Positions 44,197-55,252 of a stretch of 64,000 bases of DNA are shown here, piece after piece. The notes under the pieces were generated by a model, which saw only the letters and a list, made by a program, of their open reading frames with translations, was not told the DNA's origin and ran no database searches. Position 1 is the first letter of the stretch; each line of letters starts with the position of its first letter. Source of the stretch: Comamonadaceae bacterium (GTDB lineage: Bacteria > Pseudomonadota > Gammaproteobacteria > Burkholderiales > Burkholderiaceae_C); the NCBI GenBank assembly GCA_947378785.1, contig CANCLK010000005.1:1-64000 (forward strand). Reading direction: 5' to 3'. A program made the translations under genes and the position numbers.

Positions 44197-45663
44197 ATGG
44201 GAAAAATCACTGGCTTCATGGAATTCGAGCGGCTCGAAGAGGGCTACAAACCCGTCGCCGAGCGTCTGAAGAACTACAAAGAAATCGTCATCGGTCTGGA
44301 TGACAAGCAAGCCAACCAACAGGCGGCGCGTTGCATGGACTGCGGCACACCGTTTTGCAACAGTGGCTGCCCGGTCAACAACATCATTCCTGACTTCAAT
44401 GACATGGTGTTTCGCAACGACTGGAAAAACGCCATCCAGACGCTGCACAGCACCAACAATTTCCCCGAGTTCACCGGCCGTATTTGCCCGGCGCCATGCG
44501 AGGCGGCCTGCACGCTCAACGTGAATGACGAGCCTGTCGGTATCAAGTCGATTGAGCACGCGATCATCGATCGCGCTTGGGCCGAAGGCTGGGTCACGCC
44601 GCAGTTGCCCAAGCACAAGACGGGCAAAAAAGTCGCTGTCGTGGGCTCCGGCCCTGCAGGTCTGGCGGCGGCGCAGCAACTCGCGCGTGTCGGCCATGAC
44701 GTGACGCTGTTTGAAAAGAACGACCGCGTCGGCGGCTTGCTGCGCTACGGTATTCCTGACTTCAAGATGGAAAAAATCCACATCGACCGCCGCGTCGAAC
44801 AGATGACCGCCGAGGGTGTGACCTTCCGCTGTGGCGTGTTGGTCGGTGACTTGCCAAAAGACAGCAAGGTCACCAACTGGGCGACCGAAACCATCACACC
44901 GACACAGCTGCAACAAGACTTTGACGCCGTGGTCTTGACGGGCGGCGCTGAGCAATCCCGCGACTTGCCAGTGCCTGGCCGTGATCTGTCTGGCATCCAT
45001 TTCGCGATGGAATTTTTGCCACAACAAAACAAGGTCAATGCCGGCGACAAGCTGAAAGAGCAGCTGCGCGCTGCGGGCAAACACGTCATCGTGATCGGTG
45101 GCGGCGATACCGGCTCCGATTGCGTCGGCACCAGCAATCGTCATGGCGCGGTCAGCGTCACGCAGTTCGAATTGATGCCCGAGCCTCCGGTTGAAGAAAA
45201 CCGACCTATGACGTGGCCGTACTGGCCGATCAAGCTGCGCACCAGCACCAGCCATGAAGAAGGTTGCGACCGCGAGTTCGCTATTTCGACCAAGGAATTC
45301 ATCGGCGAAAAGGGCAAAGTCACCGGGCTTAAAACCGTTCGCGTGGAATGGAAAGACGGCAAGATGCAGGAAGTTGCTGGCTCGGAGCAACTGCTCAAGG
45401 CCGACCTGGTGCTGCTGGCCATGGGCTTTGTGGCGCCGGTCAGCACGGTGCTCAAGGCCTTCGGCGTCGAGGCTGACAACCGCGGCAATGCCAAGGCCAG
45501 CACCGATTTCACCGGTGGTTATGCCACCAACGTGCCCAAGGTGTTTGCCGCAGGTGACATACGCCGCGGCCAGAGCTTGGTCGTCTGGGCGATTCGCGAA
45601 GGTCGGCAAGCCGCCCGGGCCGTCGACGAGTTTCTGATGGGCAGCAGCGACTTGCCACGTTGA
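44197..45663 (+). CDS. gltD: Glutamate synthase small subunit
   Basis: [44 protein letters not shown]. Confidence 0.98.
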   Translation: MGKITGFMEFERLEEGYKPVAERLKNYKEIVIGLDDKQANQQAARCMDCGTPFCNSGCPVNNIIPDFNDMVFRNDWKNAIQTLHSTNNFPEFTGRICPAPCEAACTLNVNDEPVGIKSIEHAIIDRAWAEGWVTPQLPKHKTGKKVAVVGSGPAGLAAAQQLARVGHDVTLFEKNDRVGGLLRYGIPDFKMEKIHIDRRVEQMTAEGVTFRCGVLVGDLPKDSKVTNWATETITPTQLQQDFDAVVLTGGAEQSRDLPVPGRDLSGIHFAMEFLPQQNKVNAGDKLKEQLRAAGKHVIVIGGGDTGSDCVGTSNRHGAVSVTQFELMPEPPVEENRPMTWPYWPIKLRTSTSHEEGCDREFAISTKEFIGEKGKVTGLKTVRVEWKDGKMQEVAGSEQLLKADLVLLAMGFVAPVSTVLKAFGVEADNRGNAKASTDFTGGYATNVPKVFAAGDIRRGQSLVVWAIREGRQAARAVDEFLMGSSDLPR

Positions 45664-45719
45664 ATCGCGAAGACCCTGAAATAATGTAAAAGCCTTATCA
45701 TCAGGGCTTACCCTCATCC

Positions 45720-45740
45720 AAGCCGGCGCTCTGCCGGCTT
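45720..45740 (+). terminator. Strong hairpin between gltD and mlaF
   Basis: AAGCCGGC-GCTCT-GCCGGCTT then TCTATCTTTC; no clean U-run, ends 10 nt before mlaF ATG. Confidence 0.5.
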
Positions 45741-45750
45741 TCTATCTTTC

Positions 45751-46623
45751 ATGGCCGAACAGTCGTCTTCTCTCGTCGAATTCAAGCAAGTCACCTTCGC
45801 CTACCCAGGCGCCAAGGGTGACCGTGTCATTTTGAAAGACATCAGCCTGAGCGTGCCACGCGGCAAGGTCACGGCCTTGATGGGCGCCTCAGGCGGTGGC
45901 AAAACCACCGTCTTGCGCTTGATTGGTGGTCAGCAAAAAGCCACCTCGGGCGATGTTCTGTTTGACACGCAAAATGTTGGCGGCTTGAGTCAGACGGACT
46001 TGTATGCCGCACGGCGCCGCATGGGTATGCTGTTCCAGTTTGGTGCGCTGTTCACCGACCTCAGTGTGTTTGACAACGTGGCCTTTCCTTTGCGCGAGCA
46101 CACCCGACTTGGCCCTGAATTGATCCGTGACATCGTGCTCATGAAGCTTGATGCAGTCGGTTTGCGTGGTGCGCGTGATTTGATGCCCTCTGAAATCTCA
46201 GGCGGTATGGCGCGGCGTGTGGCGCTGGCGCGGGCCATTGTGTTGGACCCGGAGCTGATCATGTACGACGAGCCGTTTGCGGGGTTGGACCCGATTTCTT
46301 TGGGCACGGCGGCCCAGCTGATTCGTCAGTTGAATGACACGCTCGGCATCACCAGCATCGTGGTATCGCACGATCTGGAAGAGACCTTCCGCATTGCCGA
46401 CAAAGTCATTATTTTGGCCAACGGCGGCATTGCCGCTGAAGGCACGCCAGATGAAGTCAGGAGCTCCAAAGATCCGCTGGTGCACCAATTTGTCAACGCG
46501 CTGAGCGAAGGACCGGTCGAGTTTCATTACCCCGGACCCGACGCTGAAGCCGACTATGGCTTGCTCAGTCGGGGCAAGAAAAGCGCTGAGGCACAACGCC
46601 CTTCGAAAGGTGGCCGCTCATGA
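45751..46623 (+). CDS. mlaF: Phospholipid transport ABC ATPase MlaF
   Basis: GASGGGKTTVLRLIGG, ISGGMARRVALARAI, YDEPFAGLDPIS. Confidence 0.94.
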   Translation: MAEQSSSLVEFKQVTFAYPGAKGDRVILKDISLSVPRGKVTALMGASGGGKTTVLRLIGGQQKATSGDVLFDTQNVGGLSQTDLYAARRRMGMLFQFGALFTDLSVFDNVAFPLREHTRLGPELIRDIVLMKLDAVGLRGARDLMPSEISGGMARRVALARAIVLDPELIMYDEPFAGLDPISLGTAAQLIRQLNDTLGITSIVVSHDLEETFRIADKVIILANGGIAAEGTPDEVRSSKDPLVHQFVNALSEGPVEFHYPGPDAEADYGLLSRGKKSAEAQRPSKGGRS

Positions 46624-47411
46624 AATGGCAGCCTATCGATCTTGTGGCCGACCTCGGTCAGGCGACGCGCAGCCAGCTGGTTCAACTCGGTCAGGCTGCC
46701 CGCTTGTTCGCCCGCCTGGTCGCCCTGTCGGGCCCGACGCTCCGGCGTTTTGGGTTGGTCCGCGACCAAATTTTCTTTTTGGGCAACTACTCGTTGGCCA
46801 TCATTGCGGTGTCGGGTCTTTTTGTGGGTTTTGTATTGAGCTTGCAGGGTTATTACACGCTGCAGCGTTACGGCTCGGCCGAAGCCCTTGGGTTGCTGGT
46901 TGCGCTCAGTCTCGTGCGTGAACTTGGACCCGTGGTGACGGCACTGCTGTTTGCCGGACGCGCTGGCACGGCGCTGACGGCTGAGATTGGTCTGATGAAA
47001 GCGGGAGAGCAGCTCTCAGCCATGGAAATGATGGCGGTCGACCCGATACGTCGCATTTTGGCACCGCGTTTTTGGGGCGGTTTGATCGCCATGCCGCTGC
47101 TGGCAGCGGTCTTCAGTGCGGTCGGCATCATGGGCGGCTGGATGGTCGGAGTGCTGATGATCGGCATCGATGCGGGGTCGTTTTGGAGCCAAATGCAGGG
47201 CGGCGTGGATGTCTGGCGCGATGTCGGCAACGGTGTTGTCAAGAGTTTTGTGTTTGGCGTCACCGTCACTTTTGTGGCGTTGTACCAAGGTTTTGAGTCC
47301 CAGCCCACGCCAGAAGGCGTGTCGCGCGCGACCACCCGCACCGTGGTGGTCGCCTCTTTGGCGGTGCTGGGCTTGGATTTTCTATTGACGGCTTGGATGT
47401 TCAGCCTCTAA
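46620..47411 (+). CDS. mlaE: Phospholipid transport ABC permease MlaE
   Basis: VRELGPVVTALLFAGRAGTALTAEIGLMKAGEQLSAMEMMAVDPI. Confidence 0.95.
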   Translation: MKWQPIDLVADLGQATRSQLVQLGQAARLFARLVALSGPTLRRFGLVRDQIFFLGNYSLAIIAVSGLFVGFVLSLQGYYTLQRYGSAEALGLLVALSLVRELGPVVTALLFAGRAGTALTAEIGLMKAGEQLSAMEMMAVDPIRRILAPRFWGGLIAMPLLAAVFSAVGIMGGWMVGVLMIGIDAGSFWSQMQGGVDVWRDVGNGVVKSFVFGVTVTFVALYQGFESQPTPEGVSRATTRTVVVASLAVLGLDFLLTAWMFSL

Positions 47412-47546
47412 TTCGAGTCGCATGGCAGTGCTTTGAGCGGCGCTGTGCGTGCGTGCTCGTCGCATGAGAAAATGCCAAGGTTTCCTTTTTGATACGGAAT
47501 ATTTAAGCTCTTGAGCTTTTCCAGTGGATGTTTTTGAAAGCAAGTC

Positions 47547-48056
47547 ATGTCACGTACCAGAACCGATGTGTGGGTCGGCCTTTTTGTGTTGATCGGAGGG
47601 ATTGCCCTTCTTTTTCTGGCCTTGAAGTCTGCCAACTTGATGAGTTTTCAGTTGGTTGACACGTCTTATCCCGTGGTCGCTAGATTCGACAACATCGGTG
47701 GTTTGAAGCCGCGTGCCGCTGTCAAAAGTGCCGGTGTGGTGGTTGGGCGCGTTGAACATATCAGTTTTGATGACAAACGCTACCAAGCGAGCGTGCATCT
47801 GGCCATGGAAAGCCGTTATGTTTTCCCCAAAGACAGCTCCTTGAAAATTCTCACCAGTGGCTTGTTGGGTGAGCAGTACATCGGCATCGAGCCCGGCGCG
47901 GATGAAAAGCTATTGGCCGCAGGTGACGTGATCAACCAGACCCAGTCGGCGGTCGTGCTGGAAAATCTCATCAGTCAATTTTTGTACAGCAAAGCAGCTG
48001 ACAGCGGTTCGGCCAGTACGGCGACACCAGCTGCAGGCACGGGAGCCAACAAATGA
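47547..48056 (+). CDS. mlaD: MCE-domain protein MlaD
   Basis: MSRTRTDVWVGLFVLIGGIALLFLALKSAN; ARFDNIGGLKPRAAVKSAGVVVGRVEHI. Confidence 0.95.
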   Translation: MSRTRTDVWVGLFVLIGGIALLFLALKSANLMSFQLVDTSYPVVARFDNIGGLKPRAAVKSAGVVVGRVEHISFDDKRYQASVHLAMESRYVFPKDSSLKILTSGLLGEQYIGIEPGADEKLLAAGDVINQTQSAVVLENLISQFLYSKAADSGSASTATPAAGTGANK

Positions 48057-48862
48057 TCATCCTTCAACACGCGGCTTTATCCACCTCGCGATCTTCGCGG
48101 ACTGTTCTCCTCAGCTTCGTTGCCTTGGTGCTAGCGGTGCTGCAGGGTTGCGCCATGTCGCCAAACGCCAATCCGCGTGACCCTTGGGAGCCGTTCAACC
48201 GCAACATCGCCAGCTTCAATGACGGGCTAGATGAAGCCGTTGTCAAGCCGGTGGCGACTGCTTACCAGCATGTCACGCCGCAAATCATGCGGACAGGTGT
48301 GAATAATTTCTTCGGCAATATTGCGGACGTCTGGTCCCTCGTCAACAACGTCCTACAGCTCAAGCCGGCAGAGTCGGTGGAGACCCTGTTCCGTGTCGGT
48401 GTCAACACCACCATCGGACTCGTCGGCTTGATCGATGTAGCCTCCGAATTGCGGCTGGAAAGACACACGGAAGACTTCGGCCAGACGCTGGGTTATTGGG
48501 GCATGCCTGCGGGGCCTTATGTGGTCCTGCCACTGCTCGGCCCTTCGACCTTGCGTGACTCGCTGTCCTTGCCGGTGGATGCCAAGGGTAATTTGGTAGG
48601 CCGCGTAGATGATGTGGCGCTTCGCAACAGTTTGATCACGTTGCGTATAGTGGACGTGCGTGCGAATTTATTGAACGCTGGCAGGCTGCTCGATGCCGCA
48701 GCGCTCGATAAGTACAGTTTCACCAGGGACGCTTACCTGCAGCGGCGACGCGGTCTGATCAAAGAACAGACTACCGATGTGAACTCGGAAGAGGAGCGCT
48801 ACGATTTGCCGGCGCCCGGTCAGCCAGAAGTGTCACCCGTCGATACTAAAAATACACCCTGA
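48053..48862 (+). CDS. mlaA: Outer-membrane lipoprotein MlaA (VacJ)
   Basis: Lipobox VLQGCA; NPRDPWEPFNRNIASFNDGLDEAVVKPVATAYQHVTPQ; DFGQTLGYWGMPAGPYVVLPLLGPSTLRD. Confidence 0.95.
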   Translation: MIILQHAALSTSRSSRTVLLSFVALVLAVLQGCAMSPNANPRDPWEPFNRNIASFNDGLDEAVVKPVATAYQHVTPQIMRTGVNNFFGNIADVWSLVNNVLQLKPAESVETLFRVGVNTTIGLVGLIDVASELRLERHTEDFGQTLGYWGMPAGPYVVLPLLGPSTLRDSLSLPVDAKGNLVGRVDDVALRNSLITLRIVDVRANLLNAGRLLDAAALDKYSFTRDAYLQRRRGLIKEQTTDVNSEEERYDLPAPGQPEVSPVDTKNTP

Positions 48863-48946
48863 CACCTGATCTTTGGCGAGCAAGTTCGTCAGTTGGCACT
48901 TGAGGCTGACCAGATCTACACGCCTTCACAAGATTGAAAGAATGAC

Positions 48947-49588
48947 ATGACATTGAACCGCCGACTTTTGAGCCAATTTTTGACCGCATCGCTGGGTGTG
49001 ATGTTCCTGCTGTCAGTGCCCGTTGCGCGCGCCGCCGCTGATGGTCCTGATGAGATGATCCGTCGCCTGTCCACTGATGTCCTGAACAACATCAAGGCAG
49101 ACAAAGACGTGCAAAAGGGCGATGTGAGCAAGATCACGGCCTTCGTTGACACCAAGGTCATGCCCAATGTGAACTTCACCCGCATGACAGCTTCTGCCGT
49201 GGGCCGCAACTGGCGCCAAGCGACGCCCGAACAACAAAAACGCTTGCAAGATGAGTTCAAAAGCATGTTGGTGCGGACTTACGCTGGCGCGCTGAGCCAA
49301 GTGAAAGACCAGACCGTCGACGTCAAGCCGTTGCGTGCGGGTGCTGCCGATACTGACGTGATTGTGCGCACCGAGGTCATCGGCCGCGGTGACGCCGTGC
49401 AGCTGGATTACCGCATGGAAAAAACGGCCAATGGCTGGAAGATTTACGACTTCAACGTGCTGGGCATCTGGATGGTGGAAACCTACCGCACGCAGTTTGC
49501 GCAAGAAATTTCGGCGCGCGGCATTGATGGCCTGATCGCGACGCTGGCACAGCGCAACAAAAGTGGTTCTGCCGAGAAAAAGAGCTAA
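48947..49588 (+). CDS. mlaC: Periplasmic phospholipid-binding protein MlaC
   Basis: Signal peptide; VMPNVNFTRMTASAVGRNWRQATPEQQKRLQDEFKSMLVRTYAGAL. Confidence 0.95.
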   Translation: MTLNRRLLSQFLTASLGVMFLLSVPVARAAADGPDEMIRRLSTDVLNNIKADKDVQKGDVSKITAFVDTKVMPNVNFTRMTASAVGRNWRQATPEQQKRLQDEFKSMLVRTYAGALSQVKDQTVDVKPLRAGAADTDVIVRTEVIGRGDAVQLDYRMEKTANGWKIYDFNVLGIWMVETYRTQFAQEISARGIDGLIATLAQRNKSGSAEKKS

Positions 49589-49637
49589 TCCAGACGCCGT
49601 GGTTCAAATTGAGCGCTCATTAAAAACAGGATCTGAC

Positions 49638-49919
49638 GTGTTGCTAAAACTCCCCACTGTGCTCACCCACGACCAAGCCAGCGACTGGTCGCGCAGTCTG
49701 ACGTTGGCCGTGCAGGCGACGGCGGCTGACAAGGAGCCGGTCATCGCTGATGCCAGTTCAATGACGCAGTTTGACTCGTCCGCGCTGGCTGTCTTGTTGG
49801 AGTGCAGGCGCGAAGCTCTGGCCATGGGGCGGACATTTTGGGTGCAAGGCTTGCCCCCCCGTCTGCGTCAGTTGGCTGGCCTGTACGGCATCGCATCGCT
49901 GATTCCATCCCCTGCCTGA
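49638..49919 (+). CDS. mlaB: STAS-domain protein MlaB (likely GTG start)
   Basis: VIADASSMTQFDSSALAVLLECRREALAMG STAS motif; operon position. Confidence 0.85.
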   Translation: MLLKLPTVLTHDQASDWSRSLTLAVQATAADKEPVIADASSMTQFDSSALAVLLECRREALAMGRTFWVQGLPPRLRQLAGLYGIASLIPSPA

Positions 49920-49956
49920 GCACTGCCATCGGGCTAGCCCCTAAAATAGAGGGCTC

Positions 49957-50907
49957 ATGCCCGCTATCTCATTCCAGTCCGTCTCCAAAACATTTCAATC
50001 TTCACGGGGTGCTTCCGGACCCGTCGTGCGAGCGCTGGACCATGTCAGTTTCGACATTCAGCCCGGCGAATTTTTCGGTCTCCTTGGACCTAACGGGGCC
50101 GGTAAAACCACCTTGATCAGCATTCTGGCCGGCCTGTCCCGCGCCAGCAGTGGCCAGGTCTTGGTGCAAGGCCACGATGTGGTCACCGACTATGCCGAGG
50201 CTCGCCGTCAGCTGGGGGTGGTGCCACAAGAGCTGGTGTTCGACCCCTTTTTCACGGTGCGGGAAGCCTTGCGCATCCAGTCCGGCTATTTCGGAATCAA
50301 AAAGAATGACGACTGGATTGACGAACTCCTCAGCAGCTTAGGTCTGGCCGACAAGGCGCACGCCAACATGCGCCAACTTTCCGGCGGCATGAAGCGGCGG
50401 GTGCTCGTGGCCCAGGCGCTGGTCCACAAACCGCCGGTGATTGTGCTGGACGAGCCCACGGCGGGGGTCGATGTGGAGTTGCGGCAAACGCTGTGGCAGT
50501 TCATCGCCAAATTGAATCGCCAGGGCAGCACCGTGCTGCTCACCACGCATTACCTTGAAGAAGCCGAAGCGCTTTGCAGCCGTATTGCGATGCTCAAACA
50601 GGGTCAGGTGGTGGCTTTGGCCTCCACATCGGATCTGCTCAAGAGCGCATCCTCAAATGTGTTGCGCTTCAAGGTCGACCGCGAGTTGCCTGACGCGTTG
50701 GCGGTGCAGGCACGCGTGACGGGCAGGATTGTGCAGTTCCCCGCGCACAATGCGCGTGAGATCGAGAACTATCTGGCAGCCGTGCGTGAGGCTGGCTTAG
50801 TGGCAGAAGATGTCGAAATCCGCAAGGCCGACCTCGAAGATGTCTTTCTCGAAGTCATGTCCGATAAGACCGCCCACACCCCAGCGGTAGCCGAGGTCAC
50901 AGCATGA
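49957..50907 (+). CDS. ABC-2 type exporter ATP-binding protein (YadG-like)
   Basis: GPNGAGKTTLISILAG, LSGGMKRRVLVAQALVHKPPVIVLDEPTAGVD. Confidence 0.94.
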   Translation: MPAISFQSVSKTFQSSRGASGPVVRALDHVSFDIQPGEFFGLLGPNGAGKTTLISILAGLSRASSGQVLVQGHDVVTDYAEARRQLGVVPQELVFDPFFTVREALRIQSGYFGIKKNDDWIDELLSSLGLADKAHANMRQLSGGMKRRVLVAQALVHKPPVIVLDEPTAGVDVELRQTLWQFIAKLNRQGSTVLLTTHYLEEAEALCSRIAMLKQGQVVALASTSDLLKSASSNVLRFKVDRELPDALAVQARVTGRIVQFPAHNAREIENYLAAVREAGLVAEDVEIRKADLEDVFLEVMSDKTAHTPAVAEVTA

Positions 50908-51659
50908 ACGGCTGGCAAACACTGTTGTACAAAGAAGTCCTGCGTTTCTGGAAGGTGGGCTTTCAAACGGTTGGCGCGCCCATTCTGACGGCCGTGCTTT
51001 ACATGCTGATTTTTGGTCACGTGCTGCAAGATCAAGTCAAGGTTTATGGGAGCGTCAGCTACACCGCATTTCTGGTGCCTGGCTTGGTGATGATGAGCGT
51101 GTTGCAAAACGCCTTTGCCAACAGTTCCTCCTCATTGATCCAGAGCAAGATCATGGGGAACTTGGTGTTTTTGCTACTCACCCCGCTGTCGCATTGGCAC
51201 TGGTTTGTGGCCTACGTGGGGTCTTCAGTGGTGCGAGGTTTGGCGGTCGGCACCGGTGTTTTTGCCGTGACGGTGTTTTTTGGTCAGCCCGGTTTTGTGG
51301 CGCCGCTGTGGATTGTGGTGTTCGCGGTACTGGGTGCGGCGCTGCTGGGTGGGCTGGGTTTGATCGCCGGTTTGTGGGCAGAAAAATTTGGCCAGATGGC
51401 GGTCTTCCAGAACTTCATCATCATGCCCATGACGTTTTTGAGCGGCGTGTTCTACTCCATCCATTCATTGCCGCCGATGTGGCAAACGGTGAGTCATCTG
51501 AACCCGTTTTTCTACATGATTGACGGCTTCCGTTATGGCTTTTTTGGTGTCAGCGATGTGTCGCCTTGGCTGAGTCTGGCCATCGTTGGCAGCGCATTGA
51601 TCGTGGTCAGTGTCACGGCAGTGCACTTGTTGAAAATTGGCTACAAAATTCGCCATTGA
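50904..51659 (+). CDS. ABC-2 type permease (YadH-like)
   Basis: 251 aa multi-TM; TFLSGVFYSIHSLPPMWQTVSHLNPFFYMIDGFRYGFFG. Confidence 0.94.
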   Translation: MNGWQTLLYKEVLRFWKVGFQTVGAPILTAVLYMLIFGHVLQDQVKVYGSVSYTAFLVPGLVMMSVLQNAFANSSSSLIQSKIMGNLVFLLLTPLSHWHWFVAYVGSSVVRGLAVGTGVFAVTVFFGQPGFVAPLWIVVFAVLGAALLGGLGLIAGLWAEKFGQMAVFQNFIIMPMTFLSGVFYSIHSLPPMWQTVSHLNPFFYMIDGFRYGFFGVSDVSPWLSLAIVGSALIVVSVTAVHLLKIGYKIRH

Positions 51660-51718
51660 AACGCCCAAGCCCGCAGATCGATATTTCATTGAATTAACGG
51701 ACCTCATTTTTAAACACC

Positions 51719-51964
51719 ATGACCAGCGACGAACTTCAGGCCATCATCAGCGCCAGCATTGATTGCGAGCACATCGAACTTTCGGGCGATGGCCGGCATT
51801 GGTATGCCACCATCGTTTCCAGTATTTTTGAAGGCCAGCGACTGATCCAGCGGCATCAGCGCGTCTATGCCACGCTGGGTGGCCGCATGCAGACCGACGA
51901 AGTCCATGCCTTGTCGATGAAAACCTTCACGCCCACCGAGTGGGCCACGCAAAACCAAAACTAA
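51719..51964 (+). CDS. BolA/IbaG family protein
   Basis: 81 aa; ISASIDCEHIELSGDGRHWYATIVSSIFEGQRLIQRHQRVYATLG; upstream of murA. Confidence 0.92.
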   Translation: MTSDELQAIISASIDCEHIELSGDGRHWYATIVSSIFEGQRLIQRHQRVYATLGGRMQTDEVHALSMKTFTPTEWATQNQN

Positions 51965-51970
51965 AAAATC

Positions 51971-53254
51971 ATGGACAAGCTACGCATCAAAGGCGGCAAA
52001 TCGCTGTCGGGTACCGTTGATATTTCAGGCGCTAAAAATGCCGCCTTGCCCGAGCTTTGCGCGGCACTGCTCACGGCCGAGCCGGTCACGCTGACCAATG
52101 TGCCGAGGCTGCAAGACGTCTCGACCATGCTCAAGCTGATTCGCAACATGGGCGTCACGGCGGAGCAGGGCGCGCTGGGTCAGCCAGATTCTGGCACCGT
52201 GCGGATTGACGCCGGCCCACTGCGCACGCCTGAAGCCCCCTACGAACTGGTGAAAACCATGCGCGCCTCGGTGTTGGCGCTGGGGCCGCTGCTGGCCCGC
52301 TTTGGTCACGCCCGGGTGTCCTTGCCCGGCGGCTGCGCGATTGGCTCACGGCCGGTGGACCAGCACATCAAAGGTTTGCAGGCGATGGGCGCCGAGATTG
52401 TGGTGGAGCACGGCTACATGATTGCGCGTCTCGCGCCCGGCCTGACGCGTTTGCAAGGTTGCCATCTGACGACCGATATGGTGACCGTGACAGGCACCGA
52501 AAATTTCATGATGGCGGCGGCGCTGGCTGAAGGCGAAACCGTTTTGGAAAACGCCGCACAGGAGCCTGAGATCGGCGACCTGGCCGAGATGCTGATCAAG
52601 ATGGGCGCGAAGATTGACGGCCACGGCAGCCGGCGCATTCGCATTCAGGGCGTCGCGCGCTTGCATGGCGGCACGCATCAGGTGGTCGCTGACCGCATTG
52701 AAACCGGCACCTTTTTGTGCGCTGTGGCGGCGGCTGGCGGAGACGTGGTCTTGCGCCACGGCCGCGCCGACCATCTGGAAGTGGTGATCGAGAAGCTGCG
52801 CGAAGCGGGCGCGACGGTCAGCGCCGGCGATGGTTTTATCCGCATCCAGTCGCAAGGCCGGCTCAAGGCGCAGTCTTTCCGGACCACCGAATACCCAGGT
52901 TTCCCGACCGACATGCAGGCGCAGTTCATGGCGCTGAATGCCATCTCTCACGGCACCAGTAAGGTCACTGAGACAATTTTTGAAAACCGCTTCATGCACG
53001 TCAACGAAATGGTGCGCTTGGGCGCCAACATCCAGATCGACGGCAAGGTCGCGCTGCTGGAAGGGGTTGAAAAACTCTCTGGTGCTACCGTCATGGCGAC
53101 TGATTTGCGGGCCTCGGCCAGCTTGGTGATTGCCGGCTTGGTGGCGGAAGGCGAAACCGTGGTGGAGCGGATTTACCACCTAGACCGCGGTTACGACCAA
53201 ATGGAAACCAAATTGCGCGGCATTGGCGCAGACATCGAAAGGGTCAAAGGATGA
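51971..53254 (+). CDS. murA: UDP-N-acetylglucosamine 1-carboxyvinyltransferase
   Basis: [54 protein letters not shown] active-site Cys. Confidence 0.98.
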   Translation: MDKLRIKGGKSLSGTVDISGAKNAALPELCAALLTAEPVTLTNVPRLQDVSTMLKLIRNMGVTAEQGALGQPDSGTVRIDAGPLRTPEAPYELVKTMRASVLALGPLLARFGHARVSLPGGCAIGSRPVDQHIKGLQAMGAEIVVEHGYMIARLAPGLTRLQGCHLTTDMVTVTGTENFMMAAALAEGETVLENAAQEPEIGDLAEMLIKMGAKIDGHGSRRIRIQGVARLHGGTHQVVADRIETGTFLCAVAAAGGDVVLRHGRADHLEVVIEKLREAGATVSAGDGFIRIQSQGRLKAQSFRTTEYPGFPTDMQAQFMALNAISHGTSKVTETIFENRFMHVNEMVRLGANIQIDGKVALLEGVEKLSGATVMATDLRASASLVIAGLVAEGETVVERIYHLDRGYDQMETKLRGIGADIERVKG

Positions 53255-53889
53255 TCACGCTGGCGCTGTCCAAGGGACGCATTTTTGACGACATTCTCCC
53301 GCTCCTGCAGTCGGCCGGCATCGAGGTGCTCGACGACCCGGAAAAGTCACGCAAACTGATTTTGGACACCAACCAACCCGACCTGCGCGTGGTGCTGGTG
53401 CGCGCCACTGACGTGCCGACCTATGTGCAGTACGGCGGCGCAGACTTGGGTGTGGTGGGTAAAGACACCTTGCTTGAATCCGGCAGCCAAGGCTTGTACC
53501 AGCCGCTGGATTTGCAAATCGCCAAATGCCGTATCAGTGTGGCCGTGCGAGATGGCTTTGACTACGCCGCAGCCGTGCGCCAAGGCGGGCGGCTCAAGGT
53601 CGCCACCAAGTACGTGGCCATCGCCCGCGATTTTTTCGCCACCAAGGGCGTTCACGTCGATCTGATCAAGCTGTATGGCAGCATGGAACTCGCGCCTTTG
53701 ACGGGCCTGGCCGACGCGATTGTCGACCTGGTCTCCACTGGCAACACGCTGAAGGCCAACCACTTGGTTGAAGTTGAACGCATCATGGACATCAGCTCAC
53801 ACTTGGTGGTGAATCAAGTAGCGCTCAAGCTGAAACAAGAGCCGATTCGCCGCCTGATTGATTCACTGGCCCTGGCTGTCGCCGCGTAA
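53251..53889 (+). CDS. hisG: ATP phosphoribosyltransferase (short form)
   Basis: 212 aa [41 protein letters not shown]. Confidence 0.97.
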   Translation: MITLALSKGRIFDDILPLLQSAGIEVLDDPEKSRKLILDTNQPDLRVVLVRATDVPTYVQYGGADLGVVGKDTLLESGSQGLYQPLDLQIAKCRISVAVRDGFDYAAAVRQGGRLKVATKYVAIARDFFATKGVHVDLIKLYGSMELAPLTGLADAIVDLVSTGNTLKANHLVEVERIMDISSHLVVNQVALKLKQEPIRRLIDSLALAVAA

Positions 53890-53908
53890 CCTTTTTCCTG
53901 TTTTCCAA

Positions 53909-55252
53909 ATGAACCTCGTTGCTCAACCTGTCCGCCTGTCCACGCTTGCCAGCGACTTTGAAGCCGCCTTCAAGGCGCGCCTGCATTGGTCAGCCGACGC
54001 AGATGCGGCCATTGAAGAGCGCGTCGCCGCGATTCTGGCTGACGTGCAACTGCGTGGTGATGCCGCCGTGCTCGAGTACACCAGCCGGTTTGACGGACTG
54101 GCGGCAGCCAGCGTGCAGGCTTTGGAGCTGACGCAGACCGAACTCAAAGCGGCTTTTGATGGGTTGCCCGAAGCTCAGCGCGCTGCGCTGCAAGCGGCCG
54201 CAGCGCGAGTCCGCAGCTACCACGAGGCCCAGAAAAAAGCCTGCGGCGAAAGCTGGAGCTACCGCGACGCCGACGGCAGTTTGCTAGGGCAAAAAGTCAC
54301 GCCCCTTGATCGCGTCGGCATCTATGTGCCCGGCGGCAAAGCGGCTTATCCATCGTCGGTGCTGATGAACGCGATTCCGGCGCATGTCGCGGGTGTTGGC
54401 GAGATCATCATGGTGGTGCCCACACCGCGGGGTGACAAAAATCCGCTGGTGCTGGCGGCAGCGTATGTGGCTGGCGTCACCCGGGTCTTCACCATCGGTG
54501 GCGCGCAAGCGGTGGCTGCATTGGCCTACGGCACGGCCACGGTGCCAGCGGTCGACAAGATCACCGGCCCGGGCAATGCCTACGTGGCGGCGGCCAAGCG
54601 CCGCGTTTTCGGCACCGTGGGCATCGACATGATTGCCGGACCCTCTGAAATTTTGGTGTTGGCCGACGGCAGCACGCCAGCCGACTGGGTCGCCATGGAT
54701 CTCTTCAGCCAAGCCGAGCATGACGAGTTGGCGCAAAGCATTTTGCTGTGCCCGGACGCCGCCTACATCGACGCGGTGCAGGCCGCCATCGGCCGTTTGT
54801 TGCCGAGCATGCCGCGTGCCGCCATCATCGCCAAATCTCTGAACGACCGCGGCGCCTTGATTCAGACCCGCAGCATGGAGGAAGCCTGCGAGATCAGCAA
54901 CCGCATTGCGCCGGAGCACCTCGAAGTCTCGACCCGTGACCCGCAGCGCTGGGAACCTTTGCTCAAGCACGCCGGCGCGATCTTTTTGGGTGCCTACACC
55001 AGCGAAAGCCTGGGCGACTACTGTGCCGGCCCGAACCACGTCTTGCCCACCAGCGGCACAGCGCGTTTTTCGAGCCCGCTTGGGGTCTATGACTTTCAAA
55101 AGCGTTCCAGCCTGATCGAGGTCAGTCAGGCCGGCGCTCAGGTGCTGGGCCCGGTGGCTGCCGAGCTGGCTTACGGGGAGGGCTTGCAAGCCCATGCCCG
55201 TGCCGCCGAGATGCGCTTGAACGATGTTCCGCCGATGCGGGGTGCCGCATGA
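53909..55252 (+). CDS. hisD: Histidinol dehydrogenase
   Basis: [61 protein letters not shown]. Confidence 0.97.
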   Translation: MNLVAQPVRLSTLASDFEAAFKARLHWSADADAAIEERVAAILADVQLRGDAAVLEYTSRFDGLAAASVQALELTQTELKAAFDGLPEAQRAALQAAAARVRSYHEAQKKACGESWSYRDADGSLLGQKVTPLDRVGIYVPGGKAAYPSSVLMNAIPAHVAGVGEIIMVVPTPRGDKNPLVLAAAYVAGVTRVFTIGGAQAVAALAYGTATVPAVDKITGPGNAYVAAAKRRVFGTVGIDMIAGPSEILVLADGSTPADWVAMDLFSQAEHDELAQSILLCPDAAYIDAVQAAIGRLLPSMPRAAIIAKSLNDRGALIQTRSMEEACEISNRIAPEHLEVSTRDPQRWEPLLKHAGAIFLGAYTSESLGDYCAGPNHVLPTSGTARFSSPLGVYDFQKRSSLIEVSQAGAQVLGPVAAELAYGEGLQAHARAAEMRLNDVPPMRGAA

